A stretch of DNA of 64,000 bases from Bacillus sp. SJS. Its GTDB lineage: Bacteria; Bacillota; Bacilli; Bacillales; Bacillaceae. Shown here piece by piece: positions 45,714 to 54,191 of this stretch. A model generated the notes under the pieces. The model searched no databases. It worked only from the letters and a program-made list of their open reading frames with translations, and was not told the DNA's origin. A program made the translations under genes and the position numbers. The first letter of the stretch is position 1, and each line of letters begins with the position of its first letter. The stretch is taken from the NCBI RefSeq assembly GCF_000732485.2, contig NZ_JAQV02000013.1, positions 1-64,000 on the forward strand, in the 5' to 3' direction.

Positions 45714-47252
45714 ATGGAAAAAGAAAAATTTGCGATAGTGGATATCGGTTCTAATACAATGAGGCTCGTCATTTATGAACGCGATAACAGCGGCAGGCTT
45801 AAAGAAATTGAAAACGTAAAAGCTGTAGCGCGTCTGCGGAATTATCTTAATGAAGAAAATGTACTGGAAGAAGAAGGCATAAAAAAAATGCTGGATACCC
45901 TTAAAAGCTTCCAGGAGGTATCCCGCCATCATCAGATGAAGAATGTCCATACAGTAGCGACAGCAACAATTAGACAAGCAGTTAATAAAGAGGAAATTTT
46001 ACAGCGCGCAGAAACAGAAACAGACTTTTCTATCCGGCTGCTTTCAGAATATGAAGAAGCTTATTACGGATACTTGGCAGTCGTTAATTCCACATCGATT
46101 AAAAATGGAATTACAATTGATATTGGGGGAGGAAGTACAGAAATAACCCTCTTTGAAAACCGGGAGCTAAAGGAATATCACAGCTTTCCTTTTGGAGCCC
46201 TTTCCTTAAGAAAAAGGTTTGTTAACGGAGAACTTCCAGATGAAAAAGAATCGGCCCTTTTGAATGCTTATATTAAAGAGCAGCTTCAAACTCTTCCGTG
46301 GCTTAATAATAAACGTCTGCCGGTGATTGGAATTGGAGGAAGCGCGCGGAATCTTGTACAAGTCGATCAGGCATTAAAGGAATATCCGTTTGCGGGCGTT
46401 CACCAATATGAAATGACACCGGAGGATATAAAAAACGTCCTCACATATTTGAAGTCACAATCGTTCGAAGACTTACAGCGTGTAGATGGTCTGTCCAAAG
46501 ACCGTGCCGATCTGATTATTCCTGCAGGGATGGTGTTTCAAATTCTTTGCAGCCAGGTACAAGCGGATCGATTCGTCATGAGCCGCAAAGGACTCAGAGA
46601 CGGCGTGTTCTTTGAAGACCTTTCCAGGGAGTATGGAATCAGCGCTTATCCGAACGTGGTAGAGGAGAGCTTTTATGAAATGGCTGCTGACTTTCGTATT
46701 GATTTAAATCACGTCATACCGGTTACAAACATGGTTTTTGATTTCGTCCGGCTACTGGAGCACCATTCTCTTGTTTCCTACTCAGATGAAGAACTGACCG
46801 ACTTAAAGAGGGGTGCCTTTGTTTTTAATTTAGGACAATATATTGATTCAGAATCAAGCAGCAAGCATACTTTCTATCTGCTTGCCAACCGGACCATAGA
46901 TGGATTGACACATAAGGAAAGGCTTAAAACAGCCTTAATTGCATCATTCGTGAGCAAAGCATCCTTAAAGCAATATTTGGAGCCATTTCAGGATTGGTTT
47001 ACAAAGGAAGAACAAAAAAACATCCGGACATCCGGAGCTGTTTTAAAATTCATATACAGCTTTAATTCAACGAAGCGAAACATTGTTGACTCTTTGGACC
47101 TGGCGATTATAAACGGTGTTTTAACGGTTCATGCCTATTGTTCCGCTGACTGGGGACCGGAGGCGTATCAGGCAGAAAAACATAAAAAGCATGTGGAAAA
47201 ATTATTCAGAATGCCTGTAGAGATTATATTTAGTTATTCTGAAAGAGTTTAA
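45714..47252 (+). CDS. ppx: Exopolyphosphatase, Ppx/GppA family
   Basis: 512 residues. The N-terminal ASKHA fold has VDIGSNTMRLVIY and IDIGGGSTEIT; the C-terminal HD-like helical domain covers about residues 310-510. It removes terminal phosphates from polyphosphate, or pppGpp in GppA members; pairing with ppk favours polyphosphate. The ATG at 45714 follows AAGGGTG. A clean -10 (TATAAT at 45671-45676) lies upstream. An earlier in-frame ATG would add 41 unrelated residues. Confidence 0.92.
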   Translation: MEKEKFAIVDIGSNTMRLVIYERDNSGRLKEIENVKAVARLRNYLNEENVLEEEGIKKMLDTLKSFQEVSRHHQMKNVHTVATATIRQAVNKEEILQRAETETDFSIRLLSEYEEAYYGYLAVVNSTSIKNGITIDIGGGSTEITLFENRELKEYHSFPFGALSLRKRFVNGELPDEKESALLNAYIKEQLQTLPWLNNKRLPVIGIGGSARNLVQVDQALKEYPFAGVHQYEMTPEDIKNVLTYLKSQSFEDLQRVDGLSKDRADLIIPAGMVFQILCSQVQADRFVMSRKGLRDGVFFEDLSREYGISAYPNVVEESFYEMAADFRIDLNHVIPVTNMVFDFVRLLEHHSLVSYSDEELTDLKRGAFVFNLGQYIDSESSSKHTFYLLANRTIDGLTHKERLKTALIASFVSKASLKQYLEPFQDWFTKEEQKNIRTSGAVLKFIYSFNSTKRNIVDSLDLAIINGVLTVHAYCSADWGPEAYQAEKHKKHVEKLFRMPVEIIFSYSERV

Positions 47253-47385
47253 TCTTTCTTGTTGAGGGTAAGTAGGAATTGAACAAATCGGTTTTTCTTC
47301 ATTCACACAATTATAACAAAAAATTTACATAGCTTTGAATATACTTTGCTAGGATAACTAATAGAGAAGGGTGGCGGATAATTTA

Positions 47386-49491
47386 ATGACAACAACGAAG
47401 AATGCGATTGAGTTAAGCAGTCCTGCTTATTATAACAACAGGGAACTTAGCTGGCTTGCGTTTAATGAACGAGTATTAGAAGAAGCGATTGATATAAGAA
47501 ACCCTTTGCTTGAGAGACTTAAATTTCTTGCAATTTTCAGCTCCAATCTTGATGAGTTTTTTATGGTAAGAGTTGCAGGCTTGAAAGATCAAGTGAAAGC
47601 CGGTTTTAATAAGCCGGAAAATAAGGCAGGGCTGACACCGAAAAGACAGCTCGCTAAAATAGCAGAGCTTAATCACCGGCTGGTTGCCGTGCAAAGCAGT
47701 ACCTTTACAAAAACACTTCTTCCGGCACTGAAAGAAGAGAAAATTGAGTTTTTAACGTTTGATCAGCTGTCTTCAAAGCAGCTGAATCAGCTGGAAGATT
47801 ATTTTGACGAGCAGATTTTTCCGGTTTTAACCCCTATGGCTGTAGATGCATACAGGCCGTTTCCGATGCTTTTGAATAAAAGTTTGAACCTTGCGATTGT
47901 ATTAAGTGATCCGGATGCTCCGGATGAGCTTCGCCAGAAAACAGCGATTGTTCAGGTTCCATCAGTCCTTGAGCGGTTTGTTAAATTGGAGCATCCTGAA
48001 AAAGATCATTATGTTCTGCTTGAAGATATTATTGCTCATTTTATTTTTAAGCTCTTTAAAGGATTCCAAGTGCAATCTGTTACCCAGTTCAGGATTACAA
48101 GAAATGCCGATATGACCATCCACGAAGAGGGTGCGCGTGATCTGCTGAAAGAGATTGAAAAAGAACTGAAAAAAAGGAAATGGGGAGCAGCGGTCCGTCT
48201 GGAACTGAAAAAAGATGGATATGACAGAAATGTCCTTCAATATCTGCTGCATGAGCTTGAAATCCATGAAAAAGATGTTTACGAAGTAGAAGGGCCGCTG
48301 GATTTAACCTTTTTATTCGGTTTTTCTAAAGAGCTTTCTGCAAAGCATGACCATCTTGAATTCCAGACGCTGATTCCACAGCCGCCTAAAGACCTCCATT
48401 CTGATCAGCACGTTTTTGAACAAGCTTCAGAACGTGATATTTTTCTTCATCATCCCTATGAATCGTTTCAGCCTGTTGTTGACTTTGTAGCGGATGCAGC
48501 AGATGATCCCGATGTACTGGCAATCAAGCAGACTCTCTACCGTGTGAGCGGCGGTTCTCCCATTATTGAAGGGCTGAAGAGAGCTGCAGAAAACGGGAAA
48601 CAGGTAACGGTTCTGGTTGAACTAAAAGCAAGGTTCGATGAAGAAAATAATGTTCAATGGGCGAAAGAGCTTGAAAAAGCAGGCTGCCATGTTATTTATG
48701 GAATGACATATTTAAAAACCCATAGCAAAATCACCCTCGTTGTCCGCAAAAAGAACAACCGGATTGAGCGGTTTGTCCATCTTGGGACAGGAAATTACAA
48801 TGAAAAGACAGCCAATATCTATACCGATATGGGGCTGATTACTTCAAAAAGAAAATTTGGCATAGATGCCACCAACTTCTTTAACTATTTAAGCGGCTAT
48901 ACGGAAAAACCTGAGTTCCACCATCTATCCGTTGCGCCTTTCGACATCAGAAAAGATTTTATTCAGCTGATTGATGAGGAAATTGCCTTTCAAAAAAAAT
49001 ATGGAAATGGCCGTATTATATCCAAAATGAATTCACTGACCGATAAATCCATCATTATGAAACTGTATGAAGCATCGAATGCAGGCGTAAAGATTGACCT
49101 GATCGTGAGAGGAATCTGCTGTCTGCGTCCTGGAGTTAAAGGTGTGAGCGAAAACATTAGGGTACGCAGCATTGTAGGCCGTTTTCTTGAGCACAGCCGC
49201 ATTTACTATTTCCATCACAATGGAGAAGAAAGAATGTACCTGTCCTCAGCCGATATGATGACGAGAAATATGGAAAAAAGGGTGGAAATCGCCTTTCCAA
49301 TCTTTGATGGCCACATTAAAAAACGCATTAATCGGATCCTTGCTATTCAGCTTGAAGATAATATGAAATCAAGGGAGCAGGACTCAGACGGGATATACAG
49401 CTATGTGAAAAAAGATAAGGATGCCCCTGAGATCGACAGTCAGCTTATAATGTTTGGGATGGCCTATCAAGTGCTTGAAGATGAAGAATAA
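47386..49491 (+). CDS. ppk: Polyphosphate kinase 1
   Basis: About 701 residues, making polyphosphate reversibly from ATP. Domains run N-head, head and two PLD-like catalytic domains: NRELSWLAFN at the start, the autophosphorylated histidine H446 in YLKTHSKITLVV, and FVHLGTGNYNEKTA. The start is not certain: an ATG at 47386 or a GTG five codons upstream, neither with an ideal ribosome site. It follows ppx in the same direction with a 130-base gap, so both genes of polyphosphate turnover are adjacent. Confidence 0.93.
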   Translation: MTTTKNAIELSSPAYYNNRELSWLAFNERVLEEAIDIRNPLLERLKFLAIFSSNLDEFFMVRVAGLKDQVKAGFNKPENKAGLTPKRQLAKIAELNHRLVAVQSSTFTKTLLPALKEEKIEFLTFDQLSSKQLNQLEDYFDEQIFPVLTPMAVDAYRPFPMLLNKSLNLAIVLSDPDAPDELRQKTAIVQVPSVLERFVKLEHPEKDHYVLLEDIIAHFIFKLFKGFQVQSVTQFRITRNADMTIHEEGARDLLKEIEKELKKRKWGAAVRLELKKDGYDRNVLQYLLHELEIHEKDVYEVEGPLDLTFLFGFSKELSAKHDHLEFQTLIPQPPKDLHSDQHVFEQASERDIFLHHPYESFQPVVDFVADAADDPDVLAIKQTLYRVSGGSPIIEGLKRAAENGKQVTVLVELKARFDEENNVQWAKELEKAGCHVIYGMTYLKTHSKITLVVRKKNNRIERFVHLGTGNYNEKTANIYTDMGLITSKRKFGIDATNFFNYLSGYTEKPEFHHLSVAPFDIRKDFIQLIDEEIAFQKKYGNGRIISKMNSLTDKSIIMKLYEASNAGVKIDLIVRGICCLRPGVKGVSENIRVRSIVGRFLEHSRIYYFHHNGEERMYLSSADMMTRNMEKRVEIAFPIFDGHIKKRINRILAIQLEDNMKSREQDSDGIYSYVKKDKDAPEIDSQLIMFGMAYQVLEDEE

Positions 49492-49493
49492 CA

Positions 49494-49526
49494 AAAAAAG
49501 TCCGATATTTCCCGGACTTTTTTTTA
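49494..49526. terminator. Bidirectional terminator, ppk / ykuE
   Basis: AAAAAGTCCG pairs with CGGACTTTTT between convergent genes. Confidence 0.85.
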
Positions 49527-50390
49527 TGTGCTGACACCTTTTAATGTGAATACAGTTAATTCAGGTACAGATAAAAAGCGAAAAGGCAGCCTGGTTGTTC
49601 CTAGCCCCCGGTTTACATAAAGCTTTTTAGAACCGAATTCATACAGACCTTCTGTATATTTATCAGCATATGGAGGGGTGATAAGCGGGCCGTATAAAGG
49701 AAGCTGTATTTGGCCTCCATGGCTGTGGCCGGAGAGCTGCAAATCGATATGAAGCTTTTTTGCCTGAATCCAGGCATCCGGTTCATGAGCTAGAAGAATG
49801 TTGTATGTGTTAGGGGTAAATGAGCGAACTGTTTTTTGATAGTCTGGTCTCCCAAGAATCAAATCGTCCAAACCTGCGATGTTTATATACGAGCCATCCA
49901 GGAGACTGACTTTTTCAGATTCGTTTTTCAAGACTTTAAAGCCTGAGCGCTTCAGAATTTCCGCATAAATATCGCTGCCATAGCCCCCGTGATCATGATT
50001 CCCGTATACAGCATATTTTCCAAGTGGAGCTTTAATATCCTCCAGATGCGGAATGATCTCTTCCGTTCGGCTGTAATGAAGAGGATCGTCCATTAAATCA
50101 CCAGTGAAGACGACTAAATCAGGGGTAAATCCATTGATCGTATCTTTAATTTCCGCAAGCTGGCTGATTGAGTAATACTCGCTTAAATGCGTATCACTGA
50201 ATTGCACGATTTTCATTCCATTGAATCCGGTTGGAATTTTAGGACTGATCAGCTCCAGTTCCTGAATATCCAGCAGCTTCGGCTCCAAGTACCTTGCGTA
50301 GCTATATCCGCCAATGGAGCAAAAAAAACCAGCAGCAGTAAAAGACAGAAAACTCTTTAGGAATAACCGCCGGGACATCTTTTTATTCAT
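49524..50390 (-). CDS. ykuE: Tat-exported metallophosphoesterase YkuE
   Basis: 288 residues. The N-terminus carries a twin-arginine signal (SRRLFLKSFLSFTAAGFF); YkuE is a known substrate of the TatAyCy route in B. subtilis. The calcineurin-like domain has FSDTHLSEYY, TGDLMDD, YGNHDHGGYG and the paired SGHSHGGQ, all metal ligands present. The protein probably acts at the outer face of the membrane or wall. It converges on ppk and is divergent from fadH. Confidence 0.93.
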   Translation of the reverse strand: MNKKMSRRLFLKSFLSFTAAGFFCSIGGYSYARYLEPKLLDIQELELISPKIPTGFNGMKIVQFSDTHLSEYYSISQLAEIKDTINGFTPDLVVFTGDLMDDPLHYSRTEEIIPHLEDIKAPLGKYAVYGNHDHGGYGSDIYAEILKRSGFKVLKNESEKVSLLDGSYINIAGLDDLILGRPDYQKTVRSFTPNTYNILLAHEPDAWIQAKKLHIDLQLSGHSHGGQIQLPLYGPLITPPYADKYTEGLYEFGSKKLYVNRGLGTTRLPFRFLSVPELTVFTLKGVST

Positions 50391-50497
50391 ATTTCCCTAC
50401 CATCCTAATAAGTAATGACTAATTATACCATGGTTTTTTTAAGAAAATGATCGAATGGCGGACAAGAAGAAAATAGTTCAAAATGGATGGCTGTGTA

Positions 50498-50525
50498 TGC
50501 TAAGATATGAATGAGTATTCATTCA
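50498..50525 (+). promoter_or_regulatory. fadH promoter with FadR-type operator
   Basis: An extended -10 (TGC-TAAGAT, 50498-50506) is followed at once by the palindrome TGAATGAGTATTCATTCA (50508-50525), with 7-bp perfect arms and a GTAT centre. This matches the FadR (YsiA) operator of B. subtilis (TGAATGAnTAnTCATTCA), and fadH is a known member of that regulon. A repressor here would cover the transcription start. Confidence 0.85.
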
Positions 50526-50545
50526 CTAGATGAGGGGGATTATTC

Positions 50546-51310
50546 ATGGGAGAAAAAGTTATAATCATTACGGGCGGATCCAGCGGGATGGGAAAAGCCA
50601 TGGCAAAACGATTTGCACAGGATGGACTAAATGTGGTTATAACCGGTAGAACTGAGGAAACGCTTGAACAAACGAAAAAAGAGATTCAGCAGTCGGAGGG
50701 GCAGGTTATGACTTTTGCAATGGATGTCAGACAGCCTGAACAAGCATTAGAGCTCGTCCAGGCTGTTCATGCCCAATTCGGGAGAATAGACGGGCTCATC
50801 AACAATGCTGCAGGAAATTTTATATGCCCGGCAGAAAAACTATCGGTTAACGGCTGGAATTCCGTAATCAATATCGTCCTAAATGGAACATTTTATTTAA
50901 GCTCCAGTGTTGGAAACTATTGGATTGAGCAAAAACAAAAAGGGGCAATCATCAACATGCTTGCTACATATGCATGGGGAGCGGGAGCCGGAGTAATTCA
51001 TTCAGCAGCTGCAAAAGCAGGTGTACATTCCATGACACGCACATTGGCTGTTGAATGGGGCAGCCGCTATGGCATAAGGGTGAATGCAATAGCGCCTGGA
51101 CCAATTGAGCGGACAGGCGGAGCCGATAAATTGTGGGAATCAGAAGAAGCAGCTAAACGCACACTAGCAAGCGTTCCGTTAAAAAGGCTTGGAACCCCTG
51201 AAGAAATCGCAGGTATTGCTGCCTTTTTAATGTCAGATGAAGCTGCATATATTAATGGAGAATGCATCACGATGGATGGGGGTCAATGGCTTAATCAGCA
51301 TCCATTTTGA
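50546..51310 (+). CDS. fadH: 2,4-dienoyl-CoA reductase FadH (YkuF)
   Basis: 254-residue SDR that reduces 2,4-dienoyl-CoA with NADPH in oxidation of unsaturated fatty acids. GGSSGMGKAMAKRFA binds the cofactor; NNAAGNF and C-terminal TMDGGQWL are typical. The usual Y-x-x-x-K site reads S-A-A-A-K (HSAAAKAG), as in 2,4-dienoyl-CoA reductases, where the tyrosine comes from another position (here probably ATYAWG). The FadR-type operator upstream and the ykuE neighbour support the call. Confidence 0.9.
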   Translation: MGEKVIIITGGSSGMGKAMAKRFAQDGLNVVITGRTEETLEQTKKEIQQSEGQVMTFAMDVRQPEQALELVQAVHAQFGRIDGLINNAAGNFICPAEKLSVNGWNSVINIVLNGTFYLSSSVGNYWIEQKQKGAIINMLATYAWGAGAGVIHSAAAKAGVHSMTRTLAVEWGSRYGIRVNAIAPGPIERTGGADKLWESEEAAKRTLASVPLKRLGTPEEIAGIAAFLMSDEAAYINGECITMDGGQWLNQHPF

Positions 51311-51321
51311 CAGAAGATCAG

Positions 51322-51346
51322 CCTGCAGAATTTCTGCAGGTTTTTT
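51322..51346 (+). terminator. Terminator of fadH
   Basis: CCTGCAGAA pairs with TTCTGCAGG around one base, then six T. Confidence 0.85.
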
Positions 51347-51380
51347 AATTAGAGCAGGTTCCTCGTGGGGCAGCGGGAAA

Positions 51381-51415
51381 GATATCGGCTATTTTGAGCG
51401 GATATCGACTATTTG
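51381..51415. repeat. Direct repeat GATATCGrCTATTT
   Basis: GATATCGGCTATTTT at 51381 and GATATCGACTATTT at 51401 form a 20-base-period direct repeat; GATATC is itself palindromic. It lies in non-coding DNA after fadH and looks like a copy of a dispersed intergenic element. The rest of 51347-51565 shows no gene. Confidence 0.5.
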
Positions 51416-51565
51416 GCTTAGTTCAACAAAGAGATGGATTTCTTAGGTTCCGCCCTCTTGAGCGTAAGGATCAGCATTCTGAATCAATGATGATCGCAGC
51501 CGGCGAACTTGACTGTCCCCTTTACGGACAAAGCCTGTAATGACCGGCTGCAAAAGGGGGGATCA

Positions 51566-51763
51566 TTGGCTAAATTGAAGAGCGGAACGGTCGTAATTAA
51601 AGTACCACCGGCCAGATACAGGGATTTAACAACACCCATAACGCTGCACGTTCTTGAAAATTCATTCTTAATAGAAACCACTTGCCGGCAAAAAAAGGGT
51701 AGGATTGGACAAAGAGCTCCCCGTCAGAATTATGATATAATTTGCATAATAGAGACAGAATGA
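51566..51763 (+). CDS. Small basic hypothetical protein
   Basis: 65 residues from a TTG start with AGGGGGG 5 bases upstream: MAKLKSGTVVIKVPPARYRD, beta-rich and basic. No family is recognised. It ends 13 bases before ykuI, so it may be co-transcribed with it. CCCCTTT at 51518-51524 can pair with the AAAGGGG covering the ribosome site, which might mask it. The gene is plausible but not proven. Confidence 0.45.
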   Translation: MAKLKSGTVVIKVPPARYRDLTTPITLHVLENSFLIETTCRQKKGRIGQRAPRQNYDIICIIETE

Positions 51764-51776
51764 GGGGGAAAGAAGC

Positions 51777-52994
51777 ATGGATGCTCTGGATATTCTTTCG
51801 AATAAACAAGATGTTGTGCCGTACTATCAAGCTATATTCAGTGCCGATGAACAAACCATTGCAGGTTATGAAGTGCTTGGGAGAATCCAGTCCCGTGGGG
51901 AGATTTTAAGTCTGGAGGACTTTTTTGAGGATGAAAATGTTCCCGATGAATACAAAATTGAGATTGATGATTACATAGTTGAACAGGCACTTGAGTATGC
52001 CCTTGCAGAGAAGCTGGATGCCCTAATTTTTATTAACCGGGATGCTAATTTACTTATGATGGATCACGGAGAAAGCTTTCTTGAACTATTGCTGCGTTTT
52101 CAGGCAAAAGGCTTGAAGCTTGAGCAAATTGCTATCGAGGTAACAGAGCATCAGTTTAAAGGGGATATTGAGCGTCTTCAGCATCTGATTCTTTATTACA
52201 GGACATACGGAATTAAACTTGCTGCTGCTAATATTGGCAGGGAAAGCAGTAACCTGGATCGAATTGGCAAGCTTTCACCAGACATTTTGAAAATTGATCT
52301 TCAGCCGCTAAGAATGACTTCTGCATCCGCATCTTACAATGATGTGCTGTATTCCATATCATTGCTTGCAAGAAAAATAGGTGCGTCCATTCTTTTTGAA
52401 GATATTGAGGCTAATTTTCAGCTTCAGTATGCCTGGAGAAACGGGGGGCGCTATTTCCAGGGCTTTTACTTAACCAAACCGGAAGCACAGTTTCTTAAAA
52501 AGGATTTATTGAAAAAGAAGCTTTCCAGTGAATTTCATCACTTTATCGTTCATGAGAAGAAGAAATTAGAAACCTTTTATGAGTTATCCGAACAATTTTA
52601 TCAAAGAGTTCATCATCTTGCCCTAATCAATGAAAAGCTGTGCGACAGCCAGGACAAATTAATTACCATCCTGTCTAAAGAGCTTTCCGATTGCAGCTTC
52701 CGTATTTATATTTGTGACTCAGATGGTTTCCAGACAACCGGCAATATTTTCAAGGGGAGCGATGGCTGGGTCTTTCAGGAGCAATATAAGAATAAAAATT
52801 GGAGCTGGCGCCCGTATTTCTTAGAAAATCTCATGAAGATGAGAATTGGCAGAAAAGGCTTCTTTAGTGATTTATACAGCGACATCGAAACCGGTGAAAC
52901 CATCCGAACTTACTCTTACCCTCTCGATGATGGCCATTACCTTTTTATTGATCTGCCCTATCAGTACCTCTACGATCAAAACGGGATGCTGTGA
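51777..52994 (+). CDS. ykuI: YkuI, degenerate EAL-domain c-di-GMP binding protein
   Basis: 405 residues: an EAL domain (1-250) and the PAS-like YkuI_C domain (about 275-400). The EAL site reads YEVLGR (E32); N87, E121, K172 and Q228 are retained. The D-D pair that binds metal in active EAL enzymes is A151-N152 (AANIG); the B. subtilis protein, as I remember it, has DN. With both aspartates gone this copy is probably a c-di-GMP sensor without hydrolase activity. The strong GAGGGGGAAAG site sets the start. Confidence 0.92.
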   Translation: MDALDILSNKQDVVPYYQAIFSADEQTIAGYEVLGRIQSRGEILSLEDFFEDENVPDEYKIEIDDYIVEQALEYALAEKLDALIFINRDANLLMMDHGESFLELLLRFQAKGLKLEQIAIEVTEHQFKGDIERLQHLILYYRTYGIKLAAANIGRESSNLDRIGKLSPDILKIDLQPLRMTSASASYNDVLYSISLLARKIGASILFEDIEANFQLQYAWRNGGRYFQGFYLTKPEAQFLKKDLLKKKLSSEFHHFIVHEKKKLETFYELSEQFYQRVHHLALINEKLCDSQDKLITILSKELSDCSFRIYICDSDGFQTTGNIFKGSDGWVFQEQYKNKNWSWRPYFLENLMKMRIGRKGFFSDLYSDIETGETIRTYSYPLDDGHYLFIDLPYQYLYDQNGML

Positions 52995-53032
52995 ATGAAA
53001 TTCCGCAATAGGCAGACAATAAGGGAAAAATA

Positions 53033-53275
53033 ATGGAGGCATTTATGATAGCTTTAGGTGTCATTGCTCTGCTTATATTGGTGGCAGGACTTGTTATCAC
53101 ATTCCGTACTGGGATTTGGACACAGGCCAGGAACAAGGAATTTGATGTTTCAGCTCCAAAGCCGGTTCAAGCACACCCCTATCTATTTAACCCGATTTTT
53201 CTCGTTTATTTAGGAGCGGGGCTTCTTGTAATCGTACTGATTCTTTATTTTGTCTTTAAATATGGTGGTTATTAG
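53033..53275 (+). CDS. Small two-helix membrane protein
   Basis: 80 residues with two hydrophobic helices (about 5-25 and 54-76) flanking a polar middle (WTQARNKEFDVSAPKPVQ). No family is recognised. It begins 38 bases after ykuI without an ideal ribosome site (TGGAGG overlaps the ATG), and a second ATG four codons later may be used. A terminator follows. Confidence 0.6.
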   Translation: MEAFMIALGVIALLILVAGLVITFRTGIWTQARNKEFDVSAPKPVQAHPYLFNPIFLVYLGAGLLVIVLILYFVFKYGGY

Positions 53276-53276
53276 G

Positions 53277-53308
53277 AAACAGAGTATTTTCACACGCTCT
53301 GTTTTTTT
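53277..53308 (+). terminator. Terminator after the ykuI transcript
   Basis: AACAGAG pairs with CTCTGTT around a 12-base loop and is followed by seven T. Confidence 0.75.
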
Positions 53309-53403
53309 ACGTTTCGTTTTAAAAAATAGTGGAATAACAAAGATATAAATGATTGGAGCCGGTAAATTACATCGATGTGCTAAAGGATGATAGGGAGGAA
53401 TAA

Positions 53404-53931
53404 ATGATGAAAGCGTTATCAACTATTGTTGCAGCATCTGTTTTATTTTTTTCAATGGGATCCCCGGCCACAGGTGAAACCGTATCGGTTAAAACCGATC
53501 GTCCGCATCAATCTGTTCAGGATCAAACTACTGTAAAGCAGCGTTCTTTTAACATGCTTCAGGCTGCATATCAGACTCAAATATCACTAAGCAGCAAAGA
53601 ACGCACCAAATCAGAAATGAAGCGTATTCTGGCTCCATATTTTACGGATGATATGGCAGATATCTATTTAAAGCATAATGCTGTGAAAGGGCAAAAACAA
53701 TTTATCGTATACGGCACTGATTTCCCTATATTATCCATTCCGTTTTTCAGCTATGGTCCAGAGACAAAACTCAAGGATAAGGGTGATAAAAGAATTATCT
53801 ATCAATTTTTCGAAAAAACAGATGAGGGACCCGTTTCTTACGATAATCATTATGAAGCAGTAACATTGACTAAAACGGGTGGGAAATGGAAGGTGTCATC
53901 CATCACGGAAAGCAAAGAGGAACCTAAGTAA
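53404..53931 (+). CDS. Secreted protein, DUF3993-like
   Basis: 175 residues with a Sec signal peptide (about 1-24, cleavage near ATGE). The mature domain begins after residue 45, where a helical segment with an L-S-S-K-E-R-T-K-S-E turn precedes a mixed alpha/beta part ending TKTGGKWKVSSI. It resembles Bacillus secreted proteins annotated DUF3993, of unknown function. The ATG follows GGGAGG. It is followed directly by the Fur-controlled RNA locus, which has its own promoter. Confidence 0.65.
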   Translation: MMKALSTIVAASVLFFSMGSPATGETVSVKTDRPHQSVQDQTTVKQRSFNMLQAAYQTQISLSSKERTKSEMKRILAPYFTDDMADIYLKHNAVKGQKQFIVYGTDFPILSIPFFSYGPETKLKDKGDKRIIYQFFEKTDEGPVSYDNHYEAVTLTKTGGKWKVSSITESKEEPK

Positions 53932-53939
53932 AATGGATG

Positions 53940-53968
53940 TTGACACAGAGAATGATAATCATTATCAT
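53940..53968 (+). promoter_or_regulatory. Strong promoter with an embedded Fur box
   Basis: TTGACA (53940-53945), a 17-base spacer and TATCAT (53963-53968) form a near-consensus sigma-A promoter. The spacer and -10 hold GAGAATGATAATCATTATC (53948-53966), 18 of 19 matches to the classical Fur box. Iron-loaded Fur bound here would block RNA polymerase completely. Confidence 0.92.
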
Positions 53969-53974
53969 TGAGTT

Positions 53975-54052
53975 ACAAATAAACTGCTTTATGTTCCCGC
54001 TCCCCCAAAAAGTGAGGAATAATCTACCCGGTCCTTTTTGACCGGGTTTTTT
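53975..54052 (+). ncRNA. fsrA: FsrA iron-sparing small RNA
   Basis: The transcript from the Fur-box promoter would start near 53975 and stop at a hairpin (ACCCGGTC-CTTTTT-GACCGGGT, 54026-54047) with a T run, about 78 bases. It contains no plausible coding sequence but a C-rich single-stranded tract, CCCGCTCCCCC at 53996-54006. FsrA of B. subtilis is a Fur-repressed ~84-base RNA with C-rich unpaired regions that pair with ribosome sites of iron-rich enzyme mRNAs. Promoter, size, C-tract and position after ykuI agree. The exact ends are predicted. Confidence 0.85.
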
Positions 54053-54191
54053 CTTGTTTTTTTATAGGTTAAAGAAAGATATGAATTTAACCGTATCAAT
54101 TATAGCCTGAAGAATTGTCTTAAATAAAGAATATGGCCATGCACCTCCCACATAGGTAAATAACAGTGCCTTATAAAAGGGAGGAATTTGC

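Noticed and set aside
47282-47370. PhoP boxes ahead of ppk
   Set aside because: TTTACA-like hexamers occur but the spacing and matches are too loose to claim phosphate control.
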